Below, in pieces: positions 39,515 through 48,965 of a stretch of 64,000 nt of DNA (positions within the stretch are counted from its first letter, which is position 1; every line of letters begins with the position of its first letter). Both the position numbers and the translations under genes were made by a program. The DNA comes from Candidatus Hydrogenedens sp. Its GTDB lineage: Bacteria; Hydrogenedentota; Hydrogenedentia; Hydrogenedentales; JAEUWI01. The notes beneath the pieces are model-generated. The model saw only the letters and a program-made list of their open reading frames with translations, was not told the origin of the DNA and did not search any database. The stretch covers positions 16,191 through 80,190 of the forward strand of contig WGMK01000019.1 in the NCBI GenBank assembly GCA_016125095.1, written 5' to 3'.

Positions 39515-40603
39515 ATGGACGCTGAGGCGCTGGGATGGTCGTCGGCTTGGGCGGCGGCCTGGGATACTTTGGAAGCGTTGCCCTCGGGGTGTCTTCCCGC
39601 CCGGATTTCCCAGGAGCATCGCGGCGCCTACCGGGCGTTCGCCGGGGACCAGGAATGGACCGCCGAGGTTACCGGAGCCTTCCGACACCACCACGCCCAC
39701 CCCGAGGCCTTCCCTGCCGTCGGCGATTGGGTGGCGGCAGAACCGGTGCCCGGCGAGTCGAAACTGCGCATCCATGCTGTGCTGCCCCGGCGTACGGTTT
39801 TCCTGCGGACCGCGGCGGGCGCCCGCTCCGAGACTCAGGTCGTGGCCGCCAACGTCGATACCGTCTTTCTGGTCGCCGGTCTCGACCACGACTTTAACGT
39901 CCGGCGTCTGGAACGGTATCTCACCCTCGCCTACGAAAGCGGAGCGCGACCGATCGTGGTGTTAAATAAAGCCGACACGACGGACGACCTGTTGCCGGTG
40001 CTCCAGGCCGTCGAACGGGTGGCCCTGGGTGTTCCGATCTTTGCGGTCAGCGCGCTCGCGGGCGATGGCCTCGCGCCCCTGCAGGCCTACCTGGGCCCCG
40101 GTCAAACGGTCGCGTGTCTGGGGTCGTCCGGTGCCGGCAAATCTACGCTGATCAATGCCCTGTCCGGCGAGGCACACATGTCGACCGGCACCGTACGCGA
40201 GGACGACAGTCGGGGCCGCCACACGACAACCCATCGCGAGCTCGTCGCGCTGCCGCACGGCGGCTGTCTCATCGATACTCCCGGCATGCGGGAATTGCAA
40301 TTGACCGGCAGCATGGAATCCGTGGACACCACCTTCTCGGATATCGATGTGTTGGCCGAGAATTGCCGTTTCGACGATTGCTGCCACGAATCCGAGTCAG
40401 GATGCGCCGTGCTGGCGGCCGTGGAAACGGGGGCGCTGGATACCGCGCGGCTGGCCGCCTGGCGGAAGCTGCAGCGGGAACTGGACTATGCGCAGCGGCG
40501 GCAGCAAGACTCCTTCAAGCACGAGGAGCGTAAGCGGTTTCGAGACATGGGCAAGCTGCACAAGCGCCTACAGAACGAAGCGCGCCAGCGCAAGGGGATG
40601 TGA
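39515..40603 (+). CDS. rsgA: Ribosome small-subunit-dependent GTPase A
   Basis: Circularly permuted GTPase: VVLNKADTTDD, GSSGAGKSTLINALSG, RGRHTTTHRELVALPHGGCLIDTPGMREL, zinc site CRFDDCCHESESGC. Confidence 0.95.
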   Translation: MDAEALGWSSAWAAAWDTLEALPSGCLPARISQEHRGAYRAFAGDQEWTAEVTGAFRHHHAHPEAFPAVGDWVAAEPVPGESKLRIHAVLPRRTVFLRTAAGARSETQVVAANVDTVFLVAGLDHDFNVRRLERYLTLAYESGARPIVVLNKADTTDDLLPVLQAVERVALGVPIFAVSALAGDGLAPLQAYLGPGQTVACLGSSGAGKSTLINALSGEAHMSTGTVREDDSRGRHTTTHRELVALPHGGCLIDTPGMRELQLTGSMESVDTTFSDIDVLAENCRFDDCCHESESGCAVLAAVETGALDTARLAAWRKLQRELDYAQRRQQDSFKHEERKRFRDMGKLHKRLQNEARQRKGM

Positions 40604-40612
40604 GCAAACGGG

Positions 40613-42601
40613 TTAAAATTCCGGAACGACGGCAGGCTGCCAATCCAGCATCCCCGCGGGCAACGCGGCAGCCAGCTCCGGCAGGTCGTAATGCTCGAGC
40701 ACCCCGTGGATGGCGTTGTTCAGCTGGCCTTTCGGGCGCGGCGCCTTTACAACAGATTCCCACGAGGGAATTCCGCCGCGCAGGACGATGCGGCTAAACC
40801 ATTCCGGCTGCAACGCCGCAGCATGCAGGCCCGGCACCGTCAGTTCGGCGTCGGCACGCAGTTCTAGCGGGGCATTGCCCCACCGCTCGCGCACGGATTC
40901 AGCCAGGGTCAACAAGTCTTCCACGCGCAGGTGCACCATGCTGATGCCGCAGAGGTACGCCCGGTAGTATTCCTGCCAGGCAGGCCCGACGGTCCCGCTC
41001 CACGCCTGCGCGTTTTCGCGACCCGCCAGCGCGCCCGTGCCGGAGATGTCTGCCGAGACCACCCGGTAGCCCTCCTGTGCCAGCGCAACGGCAGCGGCCT
41101 CGTCCAGACCGGCACTGGGAAACAGCAGCAGCGAACCGCGCGGCGCATCGGCTTCGGGCTCGGCCACGACATAATTGAGTAGCCGCTCTCCCCCGCTGTC
41201 GCCATGTCCCAGCCGCAGCATGCGGCGTTCCACGCGCACGCCGTTTTCAATCGTGCCGCCGTGTGCCGCGTCATCTCGGAGCCTGGCGTTCGGCCGCATG
41301 GCGCCGTAGAGCGCCCGGGCTTCGGCAAGGGGTTCCTTGCCTTCGCGCGCCCGGGCAAGCGCCTCGGCGCGGGCGATGTTCAAGTCGAGCGCCGATACCG
41401 CGCCGTCCATCCGGGCGACCTGCCCCTCGGGAGAACACTGCAGCTCGGCGTCGCTGAGGATGGCAAACTCCGGCTCTTCGAGCGGAGCATCGACGCCGAT
41501 GAGCCAACGGCGCATCCACCGCACCATCGCCTCGCGCAGCGGCTTGGAAAAGCCGTGCTTGTCGTCAGCGATCGCGATGTCCAGGTGGTCCGGCGCGCCA
41601 AGGAAGCTGAAGGCAGTCTTGGCCCGGCGGAAGCTGTCCCAAGTGCCGCCAATATCGAAGAAGTCGCCTTGCGCGGCGCACATCATCGTGGGCTTCGGCG
41701 CCCGCATGAATACGTACTCTGCGTGGCCCATGCCGAAGGCCAGTTGACCGAAGATGTTCTGCTCCGCGTCCTGCGGGCCGATGGTGTCGAGCAGCCGCTC
41801 GAACGAGGTCAGGTAGCAACTGGGCGCAGCCACCGTGATGCGCTCGTCCAAAGCCATCAGGTAGCTGGTGAGCGTGCCGCCTCCCGAATTGCCCGAGCAA
41901 GCGAGCCGCGTCGCGTCGATGTCCGGGCGCGATTCAAGGTAATCAAGACCGCGGATGCCGTCCCAGATGTGGTAGGCGGCCATATTGGTGCCGGTCAGGA
42001 TACAGCCGATGCCCGCGAGCGTATGTTGCAGCGTCGTTCCGCCCGAAATCGGCTTTCCGTCGGCATCAAAGTATACGTATCGCTCGCCTTGGCCGATGGG
42101 GTCGTAGCAAAACGCGGCGATGCCGTTGCGCGCCAGCAGGATGCACGCACGCTGGTAGGTCTCCGCGGCCTTACCGTTGTCGCTGTGGCCGCAAGGTACC
42201 AGCACCGCGGGATACGGGCCGGGTGCTAAGGGAAGATACAGCGCGGCAGTGACATAAAGCCCCGGGCGGCTTTCGTAGATGATTTTTTCGTACCGGAATC
42301 CGTCGCCTGTGCCGGTTCCGGTGGTCTGAGCATTCAGCGGCGTGCGCTCGGGATAGCCTCCCAACTGTTGCACGAAGAAATTCCGGAGCGCGGTCTGCCG
42401 TTCTTGGAGGTTGGTCGGGGTCACGCCATCCAGGTACCGGCCGTGCGCCTCCCCCATCACCGCTTCGCCGCGCGCTTTCAGATAGCGCTCCAGGATTTCC
42501 GCAGACGGCACCTGCGCGCCGTCCACCGTCACTTCGTCATCCGCCACGGCAGTTGCTGCACCGGCCATGGCCAGCAGCAGCGGCAATATCCAAACCCTCA
42601 T
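40613..42601 (-). CDS. Secreted alpha/beta hydrolase (acetyl xylan esterase-like)
   Basis: Signal peptide MRVWILPLLLAMAGAATAVADD; YPAVLVPCGHSDNGKA; nucleophile elbow RLACSGNSGGGTLTSYLMAL. Confidence 0.8.
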   Translation of the reverse strand: MRVWILPLLLAMAGAATAVADDEVTVDGAQVPSAEILERYLKARGEAVMGEAHGRYLDGVTPTNLQERQTALRNFFVQQLGGYPERTPLNAQTTGTGTGDGFRYEKIIYESRPGLYVTAALYLPLAPGPYPAVLVPCGHSDNGKAAETYQRACILLARNGIAAFCYDPIGQGERYVYFDADGKPISGGTTLQHTLAGIGCILTGTNMAAYHIWDGIRGLDYLESRPDIDATRLACSGNSGGGTLTSYLMALDERITVAAPSCYLTSFERLLDTIGPQDAEQNIFGQLAFGMGHAEYVFMRAPKPTMMCAAQGDFFDIGGTWDSFRRAKTAFSFLGAPDHLDIAIADDKHGFSKPLREAMVRWMRRWLIGVDAPLEEPEFAILSDAELQCSPEGQVARMDGAVSALDLNIARAEALARAREGKEPLAEARALYGAMRPNARLRDDAAHGGTIENGVRVERRMLRLGHGDSGGERLLNYVVAEPEADAPRGSLLLFPSAGLDEAAAVALAQEGYRVVSADISGTGALAGRENAQAWSGTVGPAWQEYYRAYLCGISMVHLRVEDLLTLAESVRERWGNAPLELRADAELTVPGLHAAALQPEWFSRIVLRGGIPSWESVVKAPRPKGQLNNAIHGVLEHYDLPELAAALPAGMLDWQPAVVPEF

Positions 42602-43275
42602 GCGCCCTCCCCGGCTGGAATTTCATCGAGAATCTTCAGGCCCGCGCTCGTACCGAGTCGCGTCGCGCCGGCCTGCAGCATCAGCATGGCGTCGCGATAC
42701 GACCGGATGCCGCCCGCGGCCTTGATGCCGAGATGGTCCCCCACGACGCTCCGCATCAGCTTGATGTCGTCCACCGTAGCGCCGCCTTGGCCGTAGCCTG
42801 TGGCGGTTTTCACATAGGCTGCACCGGCACGGACGCAGATCTCACAGGCCTCCAGCTTCTCCTTGTCCGAGAGGTAGCTGTTTTCCAGGATCACCTTGAC
42901 CGGAATGCCCTTGACGGCCTTCACCACAGCGGCGATTTCCCGCTCGACGAAGCTGGGATAGCCCGATTTCAGGGCGCCGATATTCATCACCATGTCGATT
43001 TCGGTGGCGCCGTTGCGCACGGCGTCGCGCGCTTCCTCCATCTTGATGGCAGCGGTGTTCGCGCCGAGCGGGAACCCGATACAGGCATTGACGCCCACCT
43101 GCGTGCCCGACAACTGCTTGGCGCAATAGGAGACCCACGCCGGGTTGATGCTCACGGCGGCGAAGCCCTGCTGCGCCGCCTCGACGCACAATTCCCGAAT
43201 GTCTGCCTCGGTGGCGTAGGGCTTGAGCTGGGTATGGTCAATCACGCGCGCGAGCTGGCGGCGATTTACGGGCAC
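42598..43275 (-). CDS. deoC: Deoxyribose-phosphate aldolase
   Basis: RVIDHTQLKPYATEADIRELC, GFPLGANTAAIKMEEARDAVRNGATEIDMVMNIGALKSG, VKTATGYGQGGATVDDIKLM; GTG start 43275; 4-bp overlap with esterase gene. Confidence 0.93.
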   Translation of the reverse strand: MPVNRRQLARVIDHTQLKPYATEADIRELCVEAAQQGFAAVSINPAWVSYCAKQLSGTQVGVNACIGFPLGANTAAIKMEEARDAVRNGATEIDMVMNIGALKSGYPSFVEREIAAVVKAVKGIPVKVILENSYLSDKEKLEACEICVRAGAAYVKTATGYGQGGATVDDIKLMRSVVGDHLGIKAAGGIRSYRDAMLMLQAGATRLGTSAGLKILDEIPAGEGA

Positions 43276-43371
43276 GGCGGTAAACTCCTGTGGGCTGTCG
43301 GTTTGCAGGGCGGGCCGTGAGTGTAGCACGCCGGGACCGGCACTTGCATGAGCCAGCCGCCTGTCGGAAGC

Positions 43372-44292
43372 CTACGACACGCGTCGGTCGAAGACGATGT
43401 CGTCCTGCGTCGCGTGCCGATTGCCCTGGCGGAGGTGGGAAAGCGCCTCGAGCAGATCCCCTACGGTTTCGTTTTCCCGGGCCGTGTGCCGCGTGATGCA
43501 GATATGGGGCTTTAGCAGCGGCACGCCGCCCCGCTCCATGGCGAGCGTTTTCTGATAGCGCGGGAGCTCGTTCAGGGATTCATAAATCTCGGGGACGTGC
43601 GCCTGCCAGAATTTACGGACGCCTTTGCAAAATCCCACGCAGTTTGCATCTTCAATGGTCACGACAAAGTGACCGCCCCCCATGTGGCCCGAGGCGTATA
43701 CCGTGCTTTCCAGCTTCTCGGCGCATTGCTGTATGGACCGCGCGAAGTGCCGCAGCACCCGGTCGCGAGCCTCGGTGCCGAATTCTTTGCTGAATGCCGG
43801 CAGTTCCTCCAGCTGGATATAGACCAGCGCGAAGGGAAGTTTCTCATGAATGCGGTTTTGAATGGCGAGCTTAATGGCCTTGGCCGTGGGTAGCTCCGTA
43901 TTCTGGTCGACTAGTTCGAGGGAGGACTTGCTGGAGAGCAGGCGTTCGAGCCGCCGTACGAGATCGTCCATGTGGAAAGGCTTGGCCAAAAAGTCGTCGG
44001 CGCCCTGCTCGAGGGCGTGGCTCACCTCCTCTTCCGAAGACATCGAGGAAACGAAGAGGACGGGGATGCCGGCTGTGGCGGGCCTCCGGCGGATCTGGCG
44101 GCACACCTCGAACCCCGACATGCCCGGAAGCATGACGTCGAGCAGGATCACATCGACCGGATTCTGCTTGAGGAATTCCAAAGCGCCATTGCCGCTCAAT
44201 TCGGCGCGGCATTCGTACCCCAAATGCTGGAGTTTGCCGGCTACCCGGAGCAGCAATTCCCGATCGTCATCTACCAACAGCACCTTAGCCAT
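43372..44292 (-). CDS. Response regulator receiver domain fused to degenerate GGDEF-like domain
   Basis: MAKVLLVDDDRELLLRVAGKL...VDVILLDVMLPGMSGFEVCRQI...VLFVSSMSSEEEVSHALEQGADDFLAKPF; C-terminal domain has GHMGGGHFVV where GGDEF is expected. Confidence 0.85.
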   Translation of the reverse strand: MAKVLLVDDDRELLLRVAGKLQHLGYECRAELSGNGALEFLKQNPVDVILLDVMLPGMSGFEVCRQIRRRPATAGIPVLFVSSMSSEEEVSHALEQGADDFLAKPFHMDDLVRRLERLLSSKSSLELVDQNTELPTAKAIKLAIQNRIHEKLPFALVYIQLEELPAFSKEFGTEARDRVLRHFARSIQQCAEKLESTVYASGHMGGGHFVVTIEDANCVGFCKGVRKFWQAHVPEIYESLNELPRYQKTLAMERGGVPLLKPHICITRHTARENETVGDLLEALSHLRQGNRHATQDDIVFDRRVS

Positions 44293-44357
44293 GAGGCCTC
44301 CGCGTCCACCATTCCCCAATAACCATAACCTGATACGGAGTGGCTGTCAAGATTTCG

Positions 44358-45410
44358 TCAGTCCTCGCTGAGCGCATCAAAACGCCCGGCAAGCAGATCG
44401 GCGACGGGACGCGTGAATTCGATGCGCTGGAGCACAATTTTTATGCACGCCGTAAGCGGAACGGCAAGAAACATGCCTGCGACGCCCCAAAGCACACCCC
44501 AGAAGATCAGGCTGAACAGCACCACGACGGGGTGCATATCGAGGGTATCGCCCATCAGCTTCGGTTCAATCAGGTTGCCGATGGTGAATTGCACCATGCC
44601 CGGCAGAGCGAACGCCAGAACCATCCCAATCGGCGTAAGTGTATCGCTGAAAAGGATTTCCGGCACTGGCAGGAATGTGGCGAGAATCGAACCCAGATTC
44701 GGAATGAAGTTCAGGAGAAAGGCGAAAGCCCCGAAGGTGATGGCAAAACGTACGTTGAGAATCTCGAGGATGGCGTAGACCAGAACGCCCGTGGTGGCCG
44801 AGACAAAAAACTTTGTGGCGAGATACCGCTTCACGCCGCGCTCGATTTGCCCGGCAACGCCGCCGATGGTTTCGCGTCGCACCGGGCGCTTGAGAAGAAT
44901 GAAAAAAACGAAGAGCGTAACCAGGATGCCGCTAGATACGAGCCCGGCTATGGTGCTGGCGAGGTTGTCGACGAGGTTCGCCACCAGGTTCTCGGGGATG
45001 AGCGAGGCGATGTCGAAATGCTTGCCGCGGGTGGCGTCGGTGGCCTGCCACATTTCATAGGCCATGACCTTGTCGAGCAGGTCCTGCACGTGCGACTGGT
45101 ATTTTTCGGCGTTGTTGGCAAACTGGGCCACGGATACCGAGACAACGCCGCCGACGCTGGCGAATATCAAGAAACCGGTGACCACGGTGACGATCACGGC
45201 GATGGTATGGGGAATACGCAGCCGAAGCACCATGAAGTCAATAACGCCGCCGCCGATCAGGCCGAGGAACAGCGCGATGACGAAGGGCACCATCACCGCT
45301 TTCAGCCACAACAAGGCGAAGGCGATGGCCACGGCGGCCATGATGACCGAAGATGCCGTACGAACCTGACTTTCGCTGAGATGGGCGGGATGGGGCGGTG
45401 TCATATGCAA
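44358..45410 (-). CDS. AI-2E family transporter (second copy in window)
   Basis: VPFVIALFLGLIGGGVIDFMVLRL; NLIEPKLMGDTLDMHPVVVLFSLIFWGVLWGVAGMFLAVPLTACIKIVL. Confidence 0.93.
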   Translation of the reverse strand: MHMTPPHPAHLSESQVRTASSVIMAAVAIAFALLWLKAVMVPFVIALFLGLIGGGVIDFMVLRLRIPHTIAVIVTVVTGFLIFASVGGVVSVSVAQFANNAEKYQSHVQDLLDKVMAYEMWQATDATRGKHFDIASLIPENLVANLVDNLASTIAGLVSSGILVTLFVFFILLKRPVRRETIGGVAGQIERGVKRYLATKFFVSATTGVLVYAILEILNVRFAITFGAFAFLLNFIPNLGSILATFLPVPEILFSDTLTPIGMVLAFALPGMVQFTIGNLIEPKLMGDTLDMHPVVVLFSLIFWGVLWGVAGMFLAVPLTACIKIVLQRIEFTRPVADLLAGRFDALSED

Positions 45411-45470
45411 TCCGATGGGTTAACTTGACCGCGAGTATAACGCAAGGCGGACCGTCGATGTACGGCGGCG

Positions 45471-46451
45471 CTACAGGCAGGTGCCGTCTTCCCCCTCGCC
45501 GCAGAGCGCGTACGCGCCGAGAGAGTAAATCTGCAGCAAGCGGAGGAGTTCCGACAACTCAATCCGCCAGTCCTGCGGGGCATAGTCGCTCGAGTGCGGC
45601 TGGCACCCGCTGTCCTGATTGCCGCTGGCGTAGCCGTCCTCCGTATCCTCCGCGCACTGGATAACGTTCCCGTTATACAACTGGATGACCCGCAGCACCT
45701 CGCCAAGGTCAATGCTGCCGAAGTCCCCCGTGTCCGCCCGGTGGGTCTCGAAATCGGGCTGGGTATCGTCCGCCAGTGTAATCTTGAAGCGCACCGTGTT
45801 GTTCGTCTCATCGGACTCGATGATGTAATCCCGCGGGTCCACGGTCAGTTCCAGCCAGTACTCGCCCTTCTTGAGGCCGGTGATATCCACCCATTGCGGC
45901 TCGAGAGACATGGTGTAGATATCGGTCCACCCCACGCCGATGCCGTGGCGTCCGGTGGTATTGGCGAGAATGCGCGCGCCCTGCGTGTAGCCGGGATGCC
46001 CGCGCGAACTGGTGATACGGACGGAAGATTTCTGGCCGCTGCGGAGAATCTCCCCTACCCCGTCCCCCGGCAGGATTTCGCGCACCTTGTAGGCCACCCA
46101 GTCGTTGCACTCCATGTGGAAGTTGGCCGGGTTGTACTCGAAGGCCCCCGCATCGCGCCGGGTGAGCGGACCGCCGCTGTCATCCTCAATCACCTGATCG
46201 ACCAGTTCCCGGCCGTTGCCGGCAGGCTGGCGGTTGGTTTCGAGGATATACGGCCCGTCTCCGATATTCGGTATCGACGACTCGAAGCGCAGCAGCGTCC
46301 GGCCCGGTATGAAGGTGCTATCGATGCTGTTGCGATCGATGCTCTCCTGTACCGACATGATCAGGTCGGGCAACAGGGGCTCGGCCGTTGCGCTCCCGGC
46401 AACTACCCATGCAACGCATACGAATCCTATGCACTTGTTCATTGCGGCCAT
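45471..46451 (-). CDS. Secreted lysyl-oxidase-like domain protein with duplicated C-terminal module
   Basis: Signal peptide then LLPDLIMSVQESIDRNSIDSTFIPGRTLLRFESSIPNIGDGP; GIGVGWTDIYTMSLEPQWVDITGLKKGEYWLELTVDPRDYIIESDETNNTVRFKI (LOX-like); C-term IDLGEVLRVIQLYNG.. and IELSELLRLLQIYSLG.. repeats. Confidence 0.75.
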   Translation of the reverse strand: MAAMNKCIGFVCVAWVVAGSATAEPLLPDLIMSVQESIDRNSIDSTFIPGRTLLRFESSIPNIGDGPYILETNRQPAGNGRELVDQVIEDDSGGPLTRRDAGAFEYNPANFHMECNDWVAYKVREILPGDGVGEILRSGQKSSVRITSSRGHPGYTQGARILANTTGRHGIGVGWTDIYTMSLEPQWVDITGLKKGEYWLELTVDPRDYIIESDETNNTVRFKITLADDTQPDFETHRADTGDFGSIDLGEVLRVIQLYNGNVIQCAEDTEDGYASGNQDSGCQPHSSDYAPQDWRIELSELLRLLQIYSLGAYALCGEGEDGTCL

Positions 46452-46498
46452 ACTCCTTCGCCGACTCGAGACTCGATTCTAGCAGAGCCGCGGCGGGC

Positions 46499-46540
46499 AA
46501 AAAAGAAACGCGCCGCAGACCAGAAGGTGCTGCGGCGCGC
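46499..46540 (-). terminator. Rho-independent terminator of rpmG-rpsD
   Basis: Minus strand CGCGCCGCAGCACCTTCTGGTCTGCGGCGCG followed by TTTCTTTTTT. Confidence 0.8.
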
Positions 46541-46559
46541 GATGAACAATTTGGAAGGC

Positions 46560-47174
46560 TTAGCGCGAGTAGTACTCGATTACATACTGCACGTTCACCG
46601 GGATTTCCAGTTCGGTCTCGTAGGGAATCTTGGTGACCTTACCCTGGAAGTTGTCGGTGTCGAGCTCAAGCCACTCGGGGCGCTCAATGCTCTCCGCGCG
46701 CGACAGGTTGCCGAGGATAACCGGCGACTTGCGGCTCTTCTTGCGGATTTCGATGACGTCGCCTTCGTTCACGCGGATGGCCGGCTTGTTGACCTTGTCG
46801 CCATTCAGCGTGAAGTGGCAGTGCACCACCAGCTGGCGCGCCTGCAGGCGCGTGCGGGCGAGGCCCATGCGGAAGATGACGTTGTCGAGGCGGCGTTCCA
46901 GCAGCTGCACAAGCACGAGGGCCGTGTTTCCGCCCAGACGCTTGGCGTCGGTCACGTAGCTGCGGAACTGGCGCTCGCGCAGGCCGCCGTACAGGTACTG
47001 CAGCTTCTGCTTTTCGCGCAGGTGCAGACCGTAATCCGACATCTTGCCGCCGCGGGCCGTCGGGCCGTGCTGCCCCGGAGGGAACTGGCGCCGTTCGAAC
47101 GACTCTGCGCTGCCGCCAATGAACACGCCCAAGCGGCGGCTCACCTTCGTGCGGGGTTTCATGCTTCTACCCAT
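46560..47174 (-). CDS. rpsD: 30S ribosomal protein S4
   Basis: ERRQFPPGQHGPTARGGKMSDYGLHLREKQKLQYLYGGLRERQFRSYV; VFRMGLARTRLQARQLVVHCHFTLNGDKVNKPAI-type S4 domain. Confidence 0.97.
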   Translation of the reverse strand: MGRSMKPRTKVSRRLGVFIGGSAESFERRQFPPGQHGPTARGGKMSDYGLHLREKQKLQYLYGGLRERQFRSYVTDAKRLGGNTALVLVQLLERRLDNVIFRMGLARTRLQARQLVVHCHFTLNGDKVNKPAIRVNEGDVIEIRKKSRKSPVILGNLSRAESIERPEWLELDTDNFQGKVTKIPYETELEIPVNVQYVIEYYSR

Positions 47175-47216
47175 AAAATCTCCGTGCTCCTCTGACGCGA
47201 TGGTTCGGCGTCCGCG

Positions 47217-47384
47217 CTACTTCTTCTCGCGGTGCAGCGTGTGTTTGCGCAGCTTCTTGTTGTACTTCTTGAGCTCGATGCGGCCCGTGGTGTTGCGCAC
47301 GTTCTTCTCGGTGAAGTAACGCGACGTACCCGGGGCTTCGGTGCATTCAAGAATCACCTGCTGCCGGTTTTCTTTTTTTGCCAT
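47217..47384 (-). CDS. rpmG: 50S ribosomal protein L33 (C-minus, zinc-ribbon-less form)
   Basis: Read directly on minus strand, ATG at 47384 to TAG at 47217: [55 protein letters not shown] (55 aa). Below ORF-track length cutoff. Confidence 0.95.
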   Translation of the reverse strand: MAKKENRQQVILECTEAPGTSRYFTEKNVRNTTGRIELKKYNKKLRKHTLHREKK

Positions 47385-47496
47385 GACTCAACCTCCTCAA
47401 CGAAGGGGATAGTTTCGATTCCGGATGGGCCCGACCGCACCGGAAACAAGCATCGGCTGTGCCGTTTTCACGGACGGCCGGACACGAAAGTACGGA

Positions 47497-47525
47497 AGTA
47501 TACCATTTGCGAACGCCGATTTAAA
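47497..47525 (-). promoter_or_regulatory. Possible sigma70-type promoter for rpmG-rpsD
   Basis: Minus strand TTTAAA - 17 bp - TATACT. Confidence 0.4.
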
Positions 47526-47641
47526 GTAAAATCTTTCAGTCATTTGAGGCCGGCAAACGGGTGCCGGAATACCGGCGTTGTATCGCCTCCCCCGCGTATG
47601 AAATCATCGCGGCCTACCTTATCACGAGGAGGGATTCCGGA

Positions 47642-48961
47642 ATGCGATTCAACCGCTTCGCGCCGTGGGCGCTGACGATGGCGGCTTTGTACTGCACTGT
47701 GCCTGCGGCCTTCGGCCAGGGATTCGAACTCAAGGCCGGCGGCGGCAAGCAGTGGTTCAAGGGAAACACGCACACGCATACGCTGTGGAGCGATGGCGAG
47801 GCGGCGCCGGAATTCGCGGCGAAGTGGTACAAGGACAAGGGCTACAATTTCCTCTGCCTGAGCGATCACAACATTCTCTCGGACGGCAGCGTGGACAAGT
47901 GGGTTAAGGTCAGCGCCGAGGGGCCCCTTGTGCCGGAGCATGTGGCGGACCTGCGCGATATCTTCGGCAGCGACTGGGTAGAAATCCGCCCCTTCGGCGA
48001 CTCGGGCGACCTTCAGGAAATGCGCCTGAAGACCCTCGACCAAGTGAAATCGCAGTTCGAGGAGGCCGGCAAGTTTCTGATGATTCAGGCCGAGGAGATC
48101 ACGTGCTTCTCCCCCTCGGTCCACGTGGGCGGCATCAACCTGCGGGAAACCATCGCGCCGGTGAACAGCAGCGCGCCGGCCAAGTCGCTCTTCGAGGCCT
48201 TCAACAATGTGCGCCTGCAGAGCGAAAAGTATGACGTGCCCATGGTCGCACACCTGAACCATCCCAACTGGGATCGCGGCGTGCCGGTGCAGGACATTAT
48301 CGCCGTGCCCGAGGCGGTGTCCTTCGAGGTATTCAACGGTCATCCCGGTGTGCGCAATTGGGGCAACGAGTCGAAGCAAATGGTCAATACCGATCGCATC
48401 TGGGACGTGGTGCTGGCGCACCGCCTGATGGCCGACGCCAATGCGCGGCTGCTGGGATACGCCACGGACGACACCCACGACTACTTCCGCACCGGCCCCA
48501 AGGAGTGCAACCCAGGCCGCGGCTGGGTGATGGTGCTGGCGCCGCAGCTGACGCCGGAGTTGATCACGGCCTCGCTGGACGCGGGCCTGTTTTATTCCAC
48601 GACCGGTGTGCTACTCGAATCCATCTCGGCCAATCGCGAGCGCTATGAAGTGACCGTTGCGCAGGAGCCGGGCGTTAATTACACCGTTCAGTTTATCGGC
48701 ACGCGGAAGGGCTTCGACCCGACGATTACGCCGCGGCTGGATGAGCAGGGCAATCCCGCGCCGGACAAGTCGAGCGAGTTCGGCTCTGATATCGGTGTCG
48801 TCCTGGCCGAAACCACCGCCAATCCCGCGACCTACACGGTGCAAGGCGATGAGTTGTACGTGCGCGCCAAGATCGTCTCCGACAAGGTGAAGGAAAATCC
48901 CTTCGCCGAGGGCGACATGGAAACGGCGTGGACGCAGCCCTTGATTCTGGTTGCCCCCTGA
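47642..48961 (+). CDS. Secreted PHP-domain metal-dependent phosphoesterase-like protein
   Basis: Signal peptide; WFKGNTHTHTLWSDGEAAPEFAAKWYKDKGYNFLCLSDHN; AHLNHPNWDRG; YATDDTHDYFRTGPKECNPGRGWVMV. Confidence 0.9.
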   Translation: MRFNRFAPWALTMAALYCTVPAAFGQGFELKAGGGKQWFKGNTHTHTLWSDGEAAPEFAAKWYKDKGYNFLCLSDHNILSDGSVDKWVKVSAEGPLVPEHVADLRDIFGSDWVEIRPFGDSGDLQEMRLKTLDQVKSQFEEAGKFLMIQAEEITCFSPSVHVGGINLRETIAPVNSSAPAKSLFEAFNNVRLQSEKYDVPMVAHLNHPNWDRGVPVQDIIAVPEAVSFEVFNGHPGVRNWGNESKQMVNTDRIWDVVLAHRLMADANARLLGYATDDTHDYFRTGPKECNPGRGWVMVLAPQLTPELITASLDAGLFYSTTGVLLESISANRERYEVTVAQEPGVNYTVQFIGTRKGFDPTITPRLDEQGNPAPDKSSEFGSDIGVVLAETTANPATYTVQGDELYVRAKIVSDKVKENPFAEGDMETAWTQPLILVAP

Positions 48962-48965
48962 GCCC

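Noticed and set aside
44340-45428. 362-aa plus-strand ORF rich in H/D/G/E
   Set aside because: Antisense to the AI-2E transporter; typical reversed-complement composition of a membrane protein gene
45594-47195. 533-aa plus-strand ORF
   Set aside because: Runs antisense through the lysyl-oxidase-like gene and rpsD
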